Shown here: piece by piece, positions 39,689 through 49,886 of the stretch | Position numbering within the stretch: position 1 is the first letter of the stretch | Layout: every line of letters begins with the position of its first letter | Assembly (NCBI GenBank): GCA_947632045.1 | Contig: CANRNQ010000008.1 | Location: forward strand, 18,342-82,341 | DNA: 64,000 nt | Source of the DNA: an uncultured Clostridia bacterium | GTDB taxonomy: Bacteria > Bacillota > Clostridia > Oscillospirales > Acutalibacteraceae | Direction: 5' to 3' | Notes under the pieces: generated by a model | Told to the model about the DNA's origin: nothing | The model's input: the letters and a program-made list of their open reading frames with translations, nothing else | Database searches by the model: none | Program-made: the position numbers and the translations under genes

Positions 39689-40942
39689 TTACTCGGTGAC
39701 CTCGTCTTCGTTTTCCTCAAACAGCTCGTCTTCGTCGAGCATCTCGTCCTCATAAAGCTCTTCGTCTTCGTCGAGCATCTCGTCCTCGCCGAGCTCTTCG
39801 CTCTCGACTATTTCTTCGGATATATCATCCTCGGCGTTTTCATCGTCCGGCTCTGTCGTCTTACCCTTTTCGCTAAACAGATCGTCGTCCTCTTCGCCAT
39901 AGAATCCGCTTTCGGGTCTTATGTCTATCTTCCAACCCGTGAGCCTTGCTGCGAGCCTTGCGTTTTGACCCCTGTTGCCGATAGCGAGCGAAAGCTGCCC
40001 GTCGGGCACGCTCACCCTGCACGCTCTTGAGCCGTCGTTTGCTACCGTGACGCTGACTACCGTAGCCGGTGAAAGAGCCGCCGCGATAAATTTGGCGGGG
40101 TCCTCGTCGTATTCTATTATATCTATCTTTTCGCCGCCGAGCTCGTTTACTATGGCGCCGACCCTTGCGCCCTTTGCGCCTATGCAAGCGCCGACCGCGT
40201 CAACATCCTTATCCTTGCTGCAAACCGCAAGCTTTGTTCTTGAGCCCGCCTCTCTGGAAACCGACTTGATCTCTACCGTGCCGTCGTAAATCTCCGGCAC
40301 CTCCGCCTCGAAAAGGCGCTTTACAAAATCTGGGTGGGTTCTTGAAATTATCGCCCTCGGACCCCTTTCGCTGTCCTGAACATCGGCTATATATACCTTG
40401 ATGTGGTCGCCCTCGGTAAAGGTTTCATTTCCGACCTGTTCTCCGCGCGGAAGCACCGCCTCCGCCTTGCCTATTCTAAGCGTAACAGCGCCGCTTCTTT
40501 GATCCACTCTCTCTACGACCGCAGTTACAAGCTCCTGATTTTTACTCTGGAACTCTTGAAGCATCTGTCCCTTTTCGCCGTCGCGTATTCCCTGGCGGAT
40601 TATACTTCTCGACGTGTTTATTGCTATTCTGCCAAACTCCTTTGGGTCGAGCTTAAAGCCGACCTTGTCGCCTATGTTGTAATCTGCGCTCATCTCCCGC
40701 GCCTGTTCAAGCGAGATCTCGCTGTTTGGGTCAAAGACCTCTTCGACTACCTCCTTATTGAGATAAACGTCGAAGTCCTCCTTTTCCTTGTCGATAACGA
40801 CTGTGACGTCCTCGTTTCCCCCATAGGTATTCTTGCAGGCTACAACAATAGCCCTCTGAATTTGAGAAAGCATATAGTCAACCGATATTCCTCTCTCCTT
40901 TTCAAGCTGCGTGAGAGCCGCGTATAATTCCTTCGTATCCAT
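39689..40942 (-). CDS. nusA: Transcription termination/antitermination protein NusA (acidic C-terminal tail)
   Basis: S1 and KH motifs; AICSKD-like CIGAKGARVGAIVNELGGEKIDIIEYDED. Confidence 0.96.
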   Translation of the reverse strand: MDTKELYAALTQLEKERGISVDYMLSQIQRAIVVACKNTYGGNEDVTVVIDKEKEDFDVYLNKEVVEEVFDPNSEISLEQAREMSADYNIGDKVGFKLDPKEFGRIAINTSRSIIRQGIRDGEKGQMLQEFQSKNQELVTAVVERVDQRSGAVTLRIGKAEAVLPRGEQVGNETFTEGDHIKVYIADVQDSERGPRAIISRTHPDFVKRLFEAEVPEIYDGTVEIKSVSREAGSRTKLAVCSKDKDVDAVGACIGAKGARVGAIVNELGGEKIDIIEYDEDPAKFIAAALSPATVVSVTVANDGSRACRVSVPDGQLSLAIGNRGQNARLAARLTGWKIDIRPESGFYGEEDDDLFSEKGKTTEPDDENAEDDISEEIVESEELGEDEMLDEDEELYEDEMLDEDELFEENEDEVTE

Positions 40943-40989
40943 TTTCTCATTCTCCCTTTCCGTATGAGATATAAAAGTATTGCTGTATA

Positions 40990-41463
40990 TTACATATCAA
41001 AGTCATCGAGCTTTATATATACCGTATCCTTTTTTGCTATATCATAAAGCTCGCCGTCTACGTTTATTTTCACGCTTGCCTTGTCGCTTTTCTCAAGCAC
41101 TCCGGAAAATTCCTTGCCGCAGCCCTCGATTGGTCTTATCATCTTTACAAGCACAGGGCTGCCGATAAATTCACGGAAATGCTCCTCGGTTCTGAGCTCT
41201 CTTTCCACCCCCGGAGATGAAACCTCGAGGCAGTAGCTTTGAGAGATCGGATCGGCGTCGTCGAGCGGCTGATCTATGGCTCGGCTGACCGTTTCGCAGT
41301 CGTCTATCGTTATTCCGTTTTCGCTGTCGATAAATATGCGCAGATAATACTCCGCGCCCTCCTTGACAAAGCGAACGTCCCAAAGCTTGAGCCCCAGTTC
41401 TTCTATTATGGGCTTTACGACGGCTGTTACCGTTTCGACCGTATTTCCGCCCTTTTTGGCCAT
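40990..41463 (-). CDS. rimP: Ribosome maturation factor RimP
   Basis: GLKLWDVRFVKEGAEYYLRIFIDSENGITIDDCETVSRAIDQPLDDADPISQSYCLEVSSPGVER. Confidence 0.95.
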   Translation of the reverse strand: MAKKGGNTVETVTAVVKPIIEELGLKLWDVRFVKEGAEYYLRIFIDSENGITIDDCETVSRAIDQPLDDADPISQSYCLEVSSPGVERELRTEEHFREFIGSPVLVKMIRPIEGCGKEFSGVLEKSDKASVKINVDGELYDIAKKDTVYIKLDDFDM

Positions 41464-41656
41464 AGGAAACACCTCCTTAAAGATCGTTCCAAACAGAAAG
41501 GAGCGGGTTCGTTTCCCACTCCTTAAAGATTTTGCTATACTCAACATTGCTTATTATACCACGCTGCGGAAATTTATGCAAGCATTATTTTTGTTCAGGC
41601 GAAAAGAGCTGCGATTTTAGGTTTAACAAGTCGGGCGCGGTGCTTTTGGCGGCTGA

Positions 41657-41875
41657 GCTGCCGCATTTTCCCGCTTTTGCTTTGTGCGGAAGGGGCTTGT
41701 TCGGGCGGCGACCGGCGCGTTTCCGCCGCAGGCGGAAACGCGCAAAAACGCGGCTGCGCACATACACGAGCAGAGAAAGCCCTACCCTGCCGCGTTTTTC
41801 AGCGCGGCTGCGCCGCGCGGGTCGCCGCCCGAACCCCTTCGCGCCCAATGTGACTGCGACAATCAGTGCGGCAGC
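41657..41875. repeat. Palindromic element copy 7
   Basis: Outer GCTGCCGCA(41657-41665)/TGCGGCAGC(41867-41875); core GTTCGGGCGGCGACC(41699-41713)/GGTCGCCGCCCGAAC(41820-41834). Confidence 0.92.
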
Positions 41876-41915
41876 CCCCTGTCGCGCGCTGCATACTTGC
41901 TGTATTTCCTCTATA

Positions 41916-43466
41916 TCATCTTGTCCTTAATATCACCATCGACTGCGCGCCAAGCTCTATCTTGCCGCCCACAATCGAAGCGGAGCCTATCTTAAACACG
42001 CTTTCCCCTGCACACTCAAGCGGCGTACACACAGCCTCGCCCTTCGGATTCACGGCTATAATAAACGAACCGCGCCTGTATATAAACGGATACCCTCCCT
42101 TTTCGGCATATACCACCTCAAAGTCGCCGTCTGCGCCAAGCTCCGCGTTCTCCCTGCGGAGCCTTATGAGCTCCTTTACCGTTTCGTATATCGAGTCAGG
42201 TCTGCCAGTCTGGTTTTCAACCGTCGGTGCGTCCGGAGCCGTATCTATCGGAAGGTACAGCTTGTCGCTGTCCGCGTCCGAAAAGCCGAGATTTTTGCCG
42301 CCGCTCCACTGCATGGGCGTTCTTGAGCCTGTGCGGCTGAAGCCGCCCTCCTTGCTCGGCAGATTTTCTATATATCTCATTCCTATCTCGTCGCCGTAAT
42401 ATATAAACGGCGCCCCGGGCATCGTCAGTATCGTCGCATAGGCGAGGCGTATTGCTCGGTCGTCAAGAGTTCTCGTCATTCGCGGCACATCGTGGTTTCC
42501 GGTTATAAAGCTGATGTATCCGTTGCCGCGCGTCTTTTCAAGCGCCCTTGTATACTCCTCGGTGAATACCGTTATATCGCCCCTGCCGTCCTTGCAGTAA
42601 TAGCTCTCGTCCTGCCCCGTTTCGTAGTTCATGTACCGGAACATGGTCGAATAGCCGTTGCCCCTGTGGTCAAGGTAAAAATCGCAGTGAAAGCCCGCGT
42701 CGTTTATCGCACGTTCGGGGTCGCACCATTCCGACACAAGCGCGGCTTCGGGGTATTCCGTATCGAGCATTTCCCTTATTCCGCGCCATATACGCGCGGT
42801 GGGTCTTTTGTCGTCGTCGTTCTTGACAAGGCTGTCCGCCATATCGACGCGGAAGCCATCGCAGCCGAGGTCAAGCCAGAAGCGCATTATATCCTTGAGC
42901 GCCTCTATCGTTTTCAGACAGTCGGGGTGATCCGTCGAAAGCTGCCAGTTAGGGTGGGTTACCTTTGCAAAGCCGTAGTTCAGCGCCGGCTGCGAGCTAA
43001 AATAATTGACAAGGTAGTTTCCGTCGCGCTCGCTTATGCCGCACATGAGTCTGTACTGCGGCGGAGCCTCCCACACGCTGTCCGTCCATATATAGCGGTT
43101 TGAGTATTCGTTTTGCCCGTGCCTTTGGCTCTGTTTGAACCACTCGCACTGATCCGAGGTATGACCCGGAACAAGGTCAAGGATTATTTTTATCCCCATT
43201 TCGTGCGCCGTTTTGAACAGCTCGACAAGGTCGTCGTTCGTGCCGTATCTCGGGGCAACCTTTTTGTAGTCGCGCACGTCGTAGCCGCCGTCCATAAACG
43301 GCGAGTCGTAGACGGGATTGAGCCATATCGCGTTGCAGCCGAGCTGCTTTACATATTCGAGCTTTTTTATTATTCCTTGAATGTCGCCTATACCGTCTCC
43401 GTTTGAATCATAAAAGGACTGTGGGTAAATTTCGTAAAAGATTGCGTTTTTTAGCCAATCAGGCAT
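41916..43466 (-). CDS. GH13 alpha-glucosidase / oligo-1,6-glucosidase-like
   Basis: WWKNAIFYEIYP-type start (WLKNAIFYEIYPQSF), DLVPGHTSDQ, GFRVDMADS, SEW, FITGNHDVPR. Confidence 0.93.
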   Translation of the reverse strand: MPDWLKNAIFYEIYPQSFYDSNGDGIGDIQGIIKKLEYVKQLGCNAIWLNPVYDSPFMDGGYDVRDYKKVAPRYGTNDDLVELFKTAHEMGIKIILDLVPGHTSDQCEWFKQSQRHGQNEYSNRYIWTDSVWEAPPQYRLMCGISERDGNYLVNYFSSQPALNYGFAKVTHPNWQLSTDHPDCLKTIEALKDIMRFWLDLGCDGFRVDMADSLVKNDDDKRPTARIWRGIREMLDTEYPEAALVSEWCDPERAINDAGFHCDFYLDHRGNGYSTMFRYMNYETGQDESYYCKDGRGDITVFTEEYTRALEKTRGNGYISFITGNHDVPRMTRTLDDRAIRLAYATILTMPGAPFIYYGDEIGMRYIENLPSKEGGFSRTGSRTPMQWSGGKNLGFSDADSDKLYLPIDTAPDAPTVENQTGRPDSIYETVKELIRLRRENAELGADGDFEVVYAEKGGYPFIYRRGSFIIAVNPKGEAVCTPLECAGESVFKIGSASIVGGKIELGAQSMVILRTR

Positions 43467-43583
43467 ATTGATCCCTCCGTGTTATCTTTATTTATTGCAT
43501 TGCTGGAGCTGTTTCTCGTTTTTATTCGTCCGGCAAAAATTTTTGATTGACAAAATAGTCCTTGTAAATAAAATCCGATTTAT

Positions 43584-44384
43584 TTAAAGCAGCAGCCGCT
43601 CCGCGTTTTCGTGCATCATCATTTCCTTGAGCCTGTCGGACAGCGGAAGCTCCATTATGTCGCGAATAGCCTTGGCTTGGTCGTCCCACGGCGAATCGGT
43701 CCCAAAGAGTATATGGCTCGGGTCTGTTTCCTTATATATTCTTATCAGCTTATCCTTATCCATCTGCGGCTGGCCGATGGAATAGCTCGTATCAATATAT
43801 ATTTCTTCATGACCGACAAGGTATTCAAGCACGTCGTCGTTATAGCGATAGCCGCCGGAATGTGCGCAGATTATCCTCGCGCCCTTAAGCTCCGGCAGAA
43901 CCCGCGCAAGCCGCCTTGGGGTACTTCTGTGCAGCTCGGGAAACGACACGTCCATACCGCTGTGTATTGTTATAATAAGCCCCATATCCGCCGCCGCGCG
44001 CATAAGGGCCACCGTTTCATCGTCGTCAATAAAAACTCGCTGAAAGTCGGGGTGAAGCTTTATGCCCTTCAATCCCGCCTTTTTTATCCGCTCAAGCTCC
44101 GAGATAAAATCCGTATCGTGCGGGTGCACCGAGCCGAATGATACAAGCCCCTGTATCTTATTATTCTCAAAGGCGCAGTTATTTATCGTATGGCTGTTGC
44201 CCGGCTTTACGGCAATTGGCATAAGCACGCTCTCACTGACTCCCGCCCTTTTCATTGACGACAGCAGAGCTTCATTCGTGCCGTCAAGCACCGCCTTGGC
44301 GCCGCTCGATTTTTCAAGCGAGCCTATTGCCCCGGGGGCTAACTTGTGCGGAAAGGTGTGCGTGTGGAAATCTATTATTTTCAT
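43584..44384 (-). CDS. Amidohydrolase-family protein
   Basis: IIDFHTHTFP, GIKLHPDFQ, ICAHSGG, LFGTDSPW. Confidence 0.88.
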   Translation of the reverse strand: MKIIDFHTHTFPHKLAPGAIGSLEKSSGAKAVLDGTNEALLSSMKRAGVSESVLMPIAVKPGNSHTINNCAFENNKIQGLVSFGSVHPHDTDFISELERIKKAGLKGIKLHPDFQRVFIDDDETVALMRAAADMGLIITIHSGMDVSFPELHRSTPRRLARVLPELKGARIICAHSGGYRYNDDVLEYLVGHEEIYIDTSYSIGQPQMDKDKLIRIYKETDPSHILFGTDSPWDDQAKAIRDIMELPLSDRLKEMMMHENAERLLL

Positions 44385-44629
44385 AACATCAGCTCCAAGT
44401 ATATCCTTATTGTAATATTATACCATACCGCCGCATTTACAGCAACAAGGCGCTTTGCCGTTTATTTAAAATTTCTGTGTGTCGGTTAATTTTGACTTCC
44501 AGCAAAACTTTCTTGCACACTTGACCGCAGAATAATATTATAATAACAAGAGCACCTTTGCACCCGCCCGACATTACAATTCACCCTCGACCCCCTCGGG
44601 TGCAGATTTTAGGTATCGGGAGGACAACA

Positions 44630-45208
44630 ATGATTATTGAGCAATTAAGCGGCGTCCGCCTTGTTATTACGCTGTCGCAGGACGATATGAAGGGCTTTGC
44701 CCTTGACTATACCAATATATTTTTTGAGGACGAAACATTTAAAAAGGTATTAAGGCGGCTTATAAAGCTCGCTCAGGAGCGTGTAAGTATTTCAATAAAA
44801 AATAAAACTCTGTTCGTCGAGGCCATTGAACGCTTAGGCGGGTGTATACTTGTGATAACAGTTCTGCCGAAGCGCGGAAGCTCCGGACGCAGATATAGGC
44901 TAAAATACAGCAACTGCCCCGTTATGTTCAGCTTTGAAAATACCGATTCTCTGACGGATTGTATGGCTCAATTATACAAAAACGGTTTTCGCCTGCTGCG
45001 CGGAGAGATTTTTTCAACCCAGGACGGCTATAAATTTATAGTACGGCCGTGCCAAAGCAGAATCAGCCGCGTGCTCGGAGTTTTGTCCGAATATTCCGTC
45101 GGCAAAACGGAGAACGAAATAAAAATAGCCGAGGTGCGCGAGCACGGCAGGCCGCTTGCGTCAGGGCTTCCCGTTATGAAAATCGGCAGCGTTTTCGCCG
45201 TTAAATGA
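44630..45208 (+). CDS. mecA: MecA-like adaptor protein
   Basis: MIIEQLSGVRLVITLSQDDMKGFALDY…; two-lobed MecA-like layout; family call is from pattern only. Confidence 0.6.
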   Translation: MIIEQLSGVRLVITLSQDDMKGFALDYTNIFFEDETFKKVLRRLIKLAQERVSISIKNKTLFVEAIERLGGCILVITVLPKRGSSGRRYRLKYSNCPVMFSFENTDSLTDCMAQLYKNGFRLLRGEIFSTQDGYKFIVRPCQSRISRVLGVLSEYSVGKTENEIKIAEVREHGRPLASGLPVMKIGSVFAVK

Positions 45209-45439
45209 CGATTTGTTTTTTATAATAAAGCTCCGCTATTTTTCTTTCGGGCTTAGTCGCTTAAGTCGAGCGTCTGCGCAATATGTTTGCGGTCAGCGAA
45301 ACTCAAAACAAAGGTTTTTGACAACGCGGTGAAAGAACAGGCTTCTTGTAAAAAAATTAGCGGCATATAGTTAAAAATACTTTTTTAATAAGTTGAGGCA
45401 GCTATCAGTCTGAAACTGAAAGCCGCCTCTTTTATATCT

Positions 45440-46273
45440 TTATATCTTAGTTTTTTTCTCTATTATATCAACGGTTTCGTCGAGATACGCCGCGCTGAAA
45501 AGCTCAATGGTGCCCGTGTCGGCGCATTTTGAAACCTCGGCGTCTATCGGCATTTTGCCTATAAGGTCAACTCCGAACTCCTTCGCCACACTTTCTATGC
45601 GGCTCTCGCCGTAAATACTATGCTTTGCGCCGCAGTCGGGGCAAACGTAATAGCTCATATTCTCAACAACGCCGAGTATGGGAATATTCATAAGCTGAGC
45701 CATTTTGACGGCCTTACCTACTATCATAGAAACAAGCTCCTGCGGGGAGGTCACTATAACTATGCCGTCAACGGGGATAGACTGGAACACCGTAAGCGGA
45801 ACATCGCCCGTTCCCGGCGGCATATCTATAAACATATAGTCAATATCCTTCCATATCGTCTCTCCCCAAAACTGCTTTACCGTGCCGCCTATAACCGGCC
45901 CTCTCCACACGACCGGATCGGTATCGTTCGGCAAAAGCAGGTTGACCGACATTATATCTATCCCTGTTTTGCTGCGCACGGGCAAAAGCCCGAAATCACT
46001 GCCCTTTGCCTTTTCCCTTATGCCAAACGCCTTCGGTATTGACGGGCCGGTAATATCCGCGTCGAGTATAGCCGTCTTGTAATCTCTGCGATTGAACATA
46101 ACCGCAAGCAGCGAGGTTATCATCGACTTTCCAACGCCGCCCTTGCCGCTGACAACGCCTATAACCCTTTTTACGCTTGAAGCGTCGTTAAGCTTTTCGA
46201 GAAAATCACTCGGGTTCTGCCGCGACGGACAGTTTTCACCACAGCTGCCGCAATCATGTGAACATTCCGCCAT
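45440..46273 (-). CDS. mrp: Mrp/NBP35-family Fe-S carrier ATPase
   Basis: VVSGKGGVGKSMITSLLA, DADITGPSIPK, DMPPGTGDVPLT, CPDC. Confidence 0.95.
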   Translation of the reverse strand: MAECSHDCGSCGENCPSRQNPSDFLEKLNDASSVKRVIGVVSGKGGVGKSMITSLLAVMFNRRDYKTAILDADITGPSIPKAFGIREKAKGSDFGLLPVRSKTGIDIMSVNLLLPNDTDPVVWRGPVIGGTVKQFWGETIWKDIDYMFIDMPPGTGDVPLTVFQSIPVDGIVIVTSPQELVSMIVGKAVKMAQLMNIPILGVVENMSYYVCPDCGAKHSIYGESRIESVAKEFGVDLIGKMPIDAEVSKCADTGTIELFSAAYLDETVDIIEKKTKI

Positions 46274-46407
46274 ATTAAAACTCCTCCATATTTCATATTA
46301 TACCAAGCCTCCCGAAATGCCTTTGCATCTCGGGAAGCCGTCAAGTACAATCAAGTACAATTTTAAAATATTATTTCGCAAATTCGCCTTGATAATTCGC
46401 CGAACTC

Positions 46408-47088
46408 TTACGGCTCCGCACTTTCGTCGATAAGGCTGCGTATTGTTTTCTCGGTATCGGCCGAAATTTCGTCCTTGTCCTCTTCGCCGTCCGCTGTAGG
46501 TTCCTCCGATGCCGCCTCGCCATCATCCGCCTGTGCGTCTTCGGTCGCGTCTTCATTCTCCGCGTTCTCTATCTCGCCGTCCTCGTCGAGCGCTATATCG
46601 AGCGTCTTTATCTCGGAATAATCGACCTCGTCCTCGTCGGTTTTCTCGGCGTTTGCCTCCTCGGCAGCTTCCGTCTCGGGCGCGTCGTTTATCTCGTAGC
46701 CGCTGAGGAAGGTGTAAGGCACTCCATAGCCGAGCGCCATAGCCGCGATTATCGCCGCCGTCATTCCGCCATTTTGGGCAAGCTGCTCGTGAAGCGGCAA
46801 AAACTCAAGGATATAAGCAGCTATTACATATAAGGCCGGCAGGACTATCAGTATAAGTCCCGCGGGATTGAACCTTTTGATCTGCTTTCCGTCCCCGACC
46901 CTTGTCGCGTAAAAAAGGATAAGTCCAAAGAGGACAAAAATAAGCATATAGACAAGATTTCCGAGCATACTGTTTGAAAGCGAGTTACCGGAAATTGTCG
47001 AGAAAAAGTAGGCGCATACGCCGAAGCCCAAAACAAGGAAGGCCGAAATAAAGAGATTTATATGCTCTCTCATACTTGGTTTTTTCAT
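46408..47088 (-). CDS. Hypothetical membrane protein with acidic C-terminal tail
   Basis: 4 TM-like segments then Glu/Asp-rich ~80 aa. Confidence 0.7.
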   Translation of the reverse strand: MKKPSMREHINLFISAFLVLGFGVCAYFFSTISGNSLSNSMLGNLVYMLIFVLFGLILFYATRVGDGKQIKRFNPAGLILIVLPALYVIAAYILEFLPLHEQLAQNGGMTAAIIAAMALGYGVPYTFLSGYEINDAPETEAAEEANAEKTDEDEVDYSEIKTLDIALDEDGEIENAENEDATEDAQADDGEAASEEPTADGEEDKDEISADTEKTIRSLIDESAEP

Positions 47089-47184
47089 AATATATTTTCC
47101 TCCTGTCGATTGTACCAACATATACTATCAGAGAAATGTGTCAAAACTATTACGATTTCAAAAATTTCTGTTTATCTCCGTTTA

Positions 47185-48105
47185 TTATTTTGCCCTTGCG
47201 ACAAAGCAGTACCAGCCGTTGTCGGAGTATTCCTCTATCATATTGAACGAGCCGGACAGCGCTTTTCTCACCTCGTCTGCACGGCTGTCGATTATGCCGC
47301 TCATTATATATACGGCGTCGTCCTTCATAAAGCTCCTTATATCCTCGGAGAGCAAGATTATCGCGTCGGCGACTATATTCGCCGCTATAACGTCAAATTT
47401 CCCGCTTACCCTGTCGGTCAGATTGCCGTGTATGACTTTTAGTCTTTCGTCAACGCCGTTAAGGCGGGCGTTCTCTCCTGCGGTTTTCACCGCCATTTCG
47501 TCTATATCGACTCCGACGGCGCTTTTTGCACCGAGCAGCAGCGCCGCAACCGCGAGTATTCCGCTGCCGCAGCCTACGTCAAGCATATTGCTGTCGGGCG
47601 TTATGTACTTTTCAAGCGCTTCGAGGCACAGTCTTGTCGTTTCGTGCGTTCCCGTTCCGAACGCTATGCCCGGGTCAAGATTGAGCACCACCCTGCCGTC
47701 CGCGCTGTAATCGTCGCGCCACGTCGGTCTTATTAGTATTTTTTCGCCGACCTTTATCGGGTGAAAATATTTTTTCCAGTTATTGAGCCAGTCCTCCTCC
47801 AAGCAGGAGTCGCTGTCTATCTCGAAGTCTATTTCCTCGGCGGACAGCCTTTCCGTAAGGAATGCCGTCGCCTCGGCGGGATTGTCCTCGGGGGAGATAT
47901 AGATGTGGACTATCACCCTCGACCTGTCCTTTTTGAGAAGCTCGTCGTCGATAAGGTCAATGTTCGCTATCTCGCGCACCTCCGCCTCGAGGTTCGAGTA
48001 GTCCTCTATATATATCCCGTACGGGACCGCCATATGCGCGATAGCCTCGGCGCGTTCGGCGCTTTCGCCGTCTATTTTAATTTTTATTTCCGTCCATTCA
48101 GCCAT
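47185..48105 (-). CDS. prmA: Ribosomal protein L11 methyltransferase
   Basis: LDPGIAFGTGTHETTRLCLEAL, DVGCGSGILAVAALLLGA, AANIVAD. Confidence 0.95.
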   Translation of the reverse strand: MAEWTEIKIKIDGESAERAEAIAHMAVPYGIYIEDYSNLEAEVREIANIDLIDDELLKKDRSRVIVHIYISPEDNPAEATAFLTERLSAEEIDFEIDSDSCLEEDWLNNWKKYFHPIKVGEKILIRPTWRDDYSADGRVVLNLDPGIAFGTGTHETTRLCLEALEKYITPDSNMLDVGCGSGILAVAALLLGAKSAVGVDIDEMAVKTAGENARLNGVDERLKVIHGNLTDRVSGKFDVIAANIVADAIILLSEDIRSFMKDDAVYIMSGIIDSRADEVRKALSGSFNMIEEYSDNGWYCFVARAK

Positions 48106-48175
48106 AAGCAAATCCTTTCGGTGTTCAAAGCGCAGCTTAATTTTAAATCAAATCCGCGCCGGATATGGTTCTTTT

Positions 48176-49312
48176 TTACTCGAACATTCCCTTGAGCTTA
48201 TCAAAGAAGCCCTTGCGCTTTTGATAGTTGCGCTCTCCCATTGAGCCCTCGAACTGCTTTAACAGCTCCTTTTGCTTTGAGCTCAAATTCTTCGGCACCT
48301 CGATAACGACCCTTACATACTGGTCGCCGCGCGTTTTTCCGCCGAGCCGCTGAATCCCCTTGCCCTTGAGCTTGAACACGTCGTTCGGCTGTGTGCCCTC
48401 GTGTATGCTGTAGCTGACCTTTCCGTCGAGCGTGGGGACCGTGACCTCGCCGCCGAGCGCCGCCTGTGAGAAGGTTATCGGTATTTCGCACCACACGTCG
48501 TTGCCCTTGCGCTCGAATATCGGGTGGGGTCTGACGTTCATATAAACGTGCAAATCGCCGTAGGGGCCGTTGTTCGCTCCGGCGTTTCCATGTCCGCCGA
48601 CCTTCAGCACCTGACCGTCGGCTATGCCTGCGGGAACATCTATCTCAACGCTTCTCTTTGTTCTCACTCTGCCGGAGCCGTTGCAGTTGGGGCACTTTTT
48701 GTCTATGACCTTTCCCTTGCCCCGGCAAGCGTCGCAGGCTCTTGAGGTCTGTATAACGCCGAAAGGCGTTCTCTGGTTTATCGTCACCTGTCCCGTTCCG
48801 TGGCAGGTCGGGCAGGTTTTGGGGCTTGTTCCCTTTGCCGCGCCGGAGCCGCTGCACTCGTTACAGGTGCTTACGTTGTAATAGTTTACGGTCTTGCGGC
48901 AGCCCTTTGCCGCCTCTTCAAAGCTCACGGCGACCGTCGCCTCAACGTCCGAGCCGCGCTGCGGGGCGTTAGGGTTCGCCTGTCGTCTGCCGCCGAAGCC
49001 GCCGAAAAAGCTGCTGAATATATCGCCAAAGTCCATATCCTGTCCGAACGGGCTCCCACCTGCGGCTCCCGCGCCGTAGCTCGGGTCCACTCCCGCGTGC
49101 CCGAACTGGTCGTAGCGCGCTCTTTTCTCCTTATCGGAGAGAACCTCGTACGCCTCGTTTACCTCCTTGAACTTCGCCTCGGCTTCCTTATCGCCGGGGT
49201 TCAAATCGGGGTGGTACTGCTTTGCAAGCTTTCTGAATGCCTTTTTTATTTCATCGTCAGAGGCGCTCTTTGGTACTCCCATCACCTCATAATAATCTCT
49301 TTTTTCAGCCAA
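48176..49312 (-). CDS. dnaJ: Chaperone protein DnaJ
   Basis: J domain HPD, four CxxCxGxG repeats. Confidence 0.97.
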   Translation of the reverse strand: MAEKRDYYEVMGVPKSASDDEIKKAFRKLAKQYHPDLNPGDKEAEAKFKEVNEAYEVLSDKEKRARYDQFGHAGVDPSYGAGAAGGSPFGQDMDFGDIFSSFFGGFGGRRQANPNAPQRGSDVEATVAVSFEEAAKGCRKTVNYYNVSTCNECSGSGAAKGTSPKTCPTCHGTGQVTINQRTPFGVIQTSRACDACRGKGKVIDKKCPNCNGSGRVRTKRSVEIDVPAGIADGQVLKVGGHGNAGANNGPYGDLHVYMNVRPHPIFERKGNDVWCEIPITFSQAALGGEVTVPTLDGKVSYSIHEGTQPNDVFKLKGKGIQRLGGKTRGDQYVRVVIEVPKNLSSKQKELLKQFEGSMGERNYQKRKGFFDKLKGMFE

Positions 49313-49447
49313 AATCTCGCCTCCAAATGTATGTAGCTTTTATTCTCCAAACCGCACAAAAGCTCCCGAAACGGGAGCGCAGGCTGTCGAAGGGTTGTTT
49401 TTTCTTTTCTTTGCAGTATCTGTGCCGCGCCAAAGGCGTGGTTTTTG

Positions 49448-49672
49448 GGGCTGTCGCTTTGCCCGTTTGCGGTTTTGGTGATACGGGCGGTTTCGGGCGG
49501 CGACCGTTCCGCGCCTTTGGCGCGGAACCAAAAAACGCGGCGGGCGGAGCCCCTGCCCGATTGCAAAATATCCTTGTCCCCGCCGCGTTTTTCCGCGCGG
49601 CTGCGCCGCGCGGGTCGCCGCCCGAAAAGTGCGACTCCGCAGCAAAGCATAATCGTGCCGCCGCGACAGCCC
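49448..49672. repeat. Palindromic element copy 8 (between dnaK and dnaJ)
   Basis: Outer GGGCTGTCGC(49448-49457)/GCGACAGCCC(49663-49672); core TTTCGGGCGGCGACC(49491-49505)/GGTCGCCGCCCGAAA(49613-49627). Confidence 0.92.
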
Positions 49673-49886
49673 GCTTCCCGCCCCAAGAACCTCCCTTGCT
49701 TTGCGAAAAGCTCTCCGGAGCGGGCGGCAAAAGCCCTGATTTTTCTGCAAAAATACGTTTACCGACAAACAGCCATAGGGGAGCCTCGCTCCCCCATGGA
49801 CAGGTATTCTAAGCCGGCAAGCGCGGTGCGCGCCGTTAAATTTTTAATACTATTATATTCAATGACCCGCGTCAAGTCAACAATTA

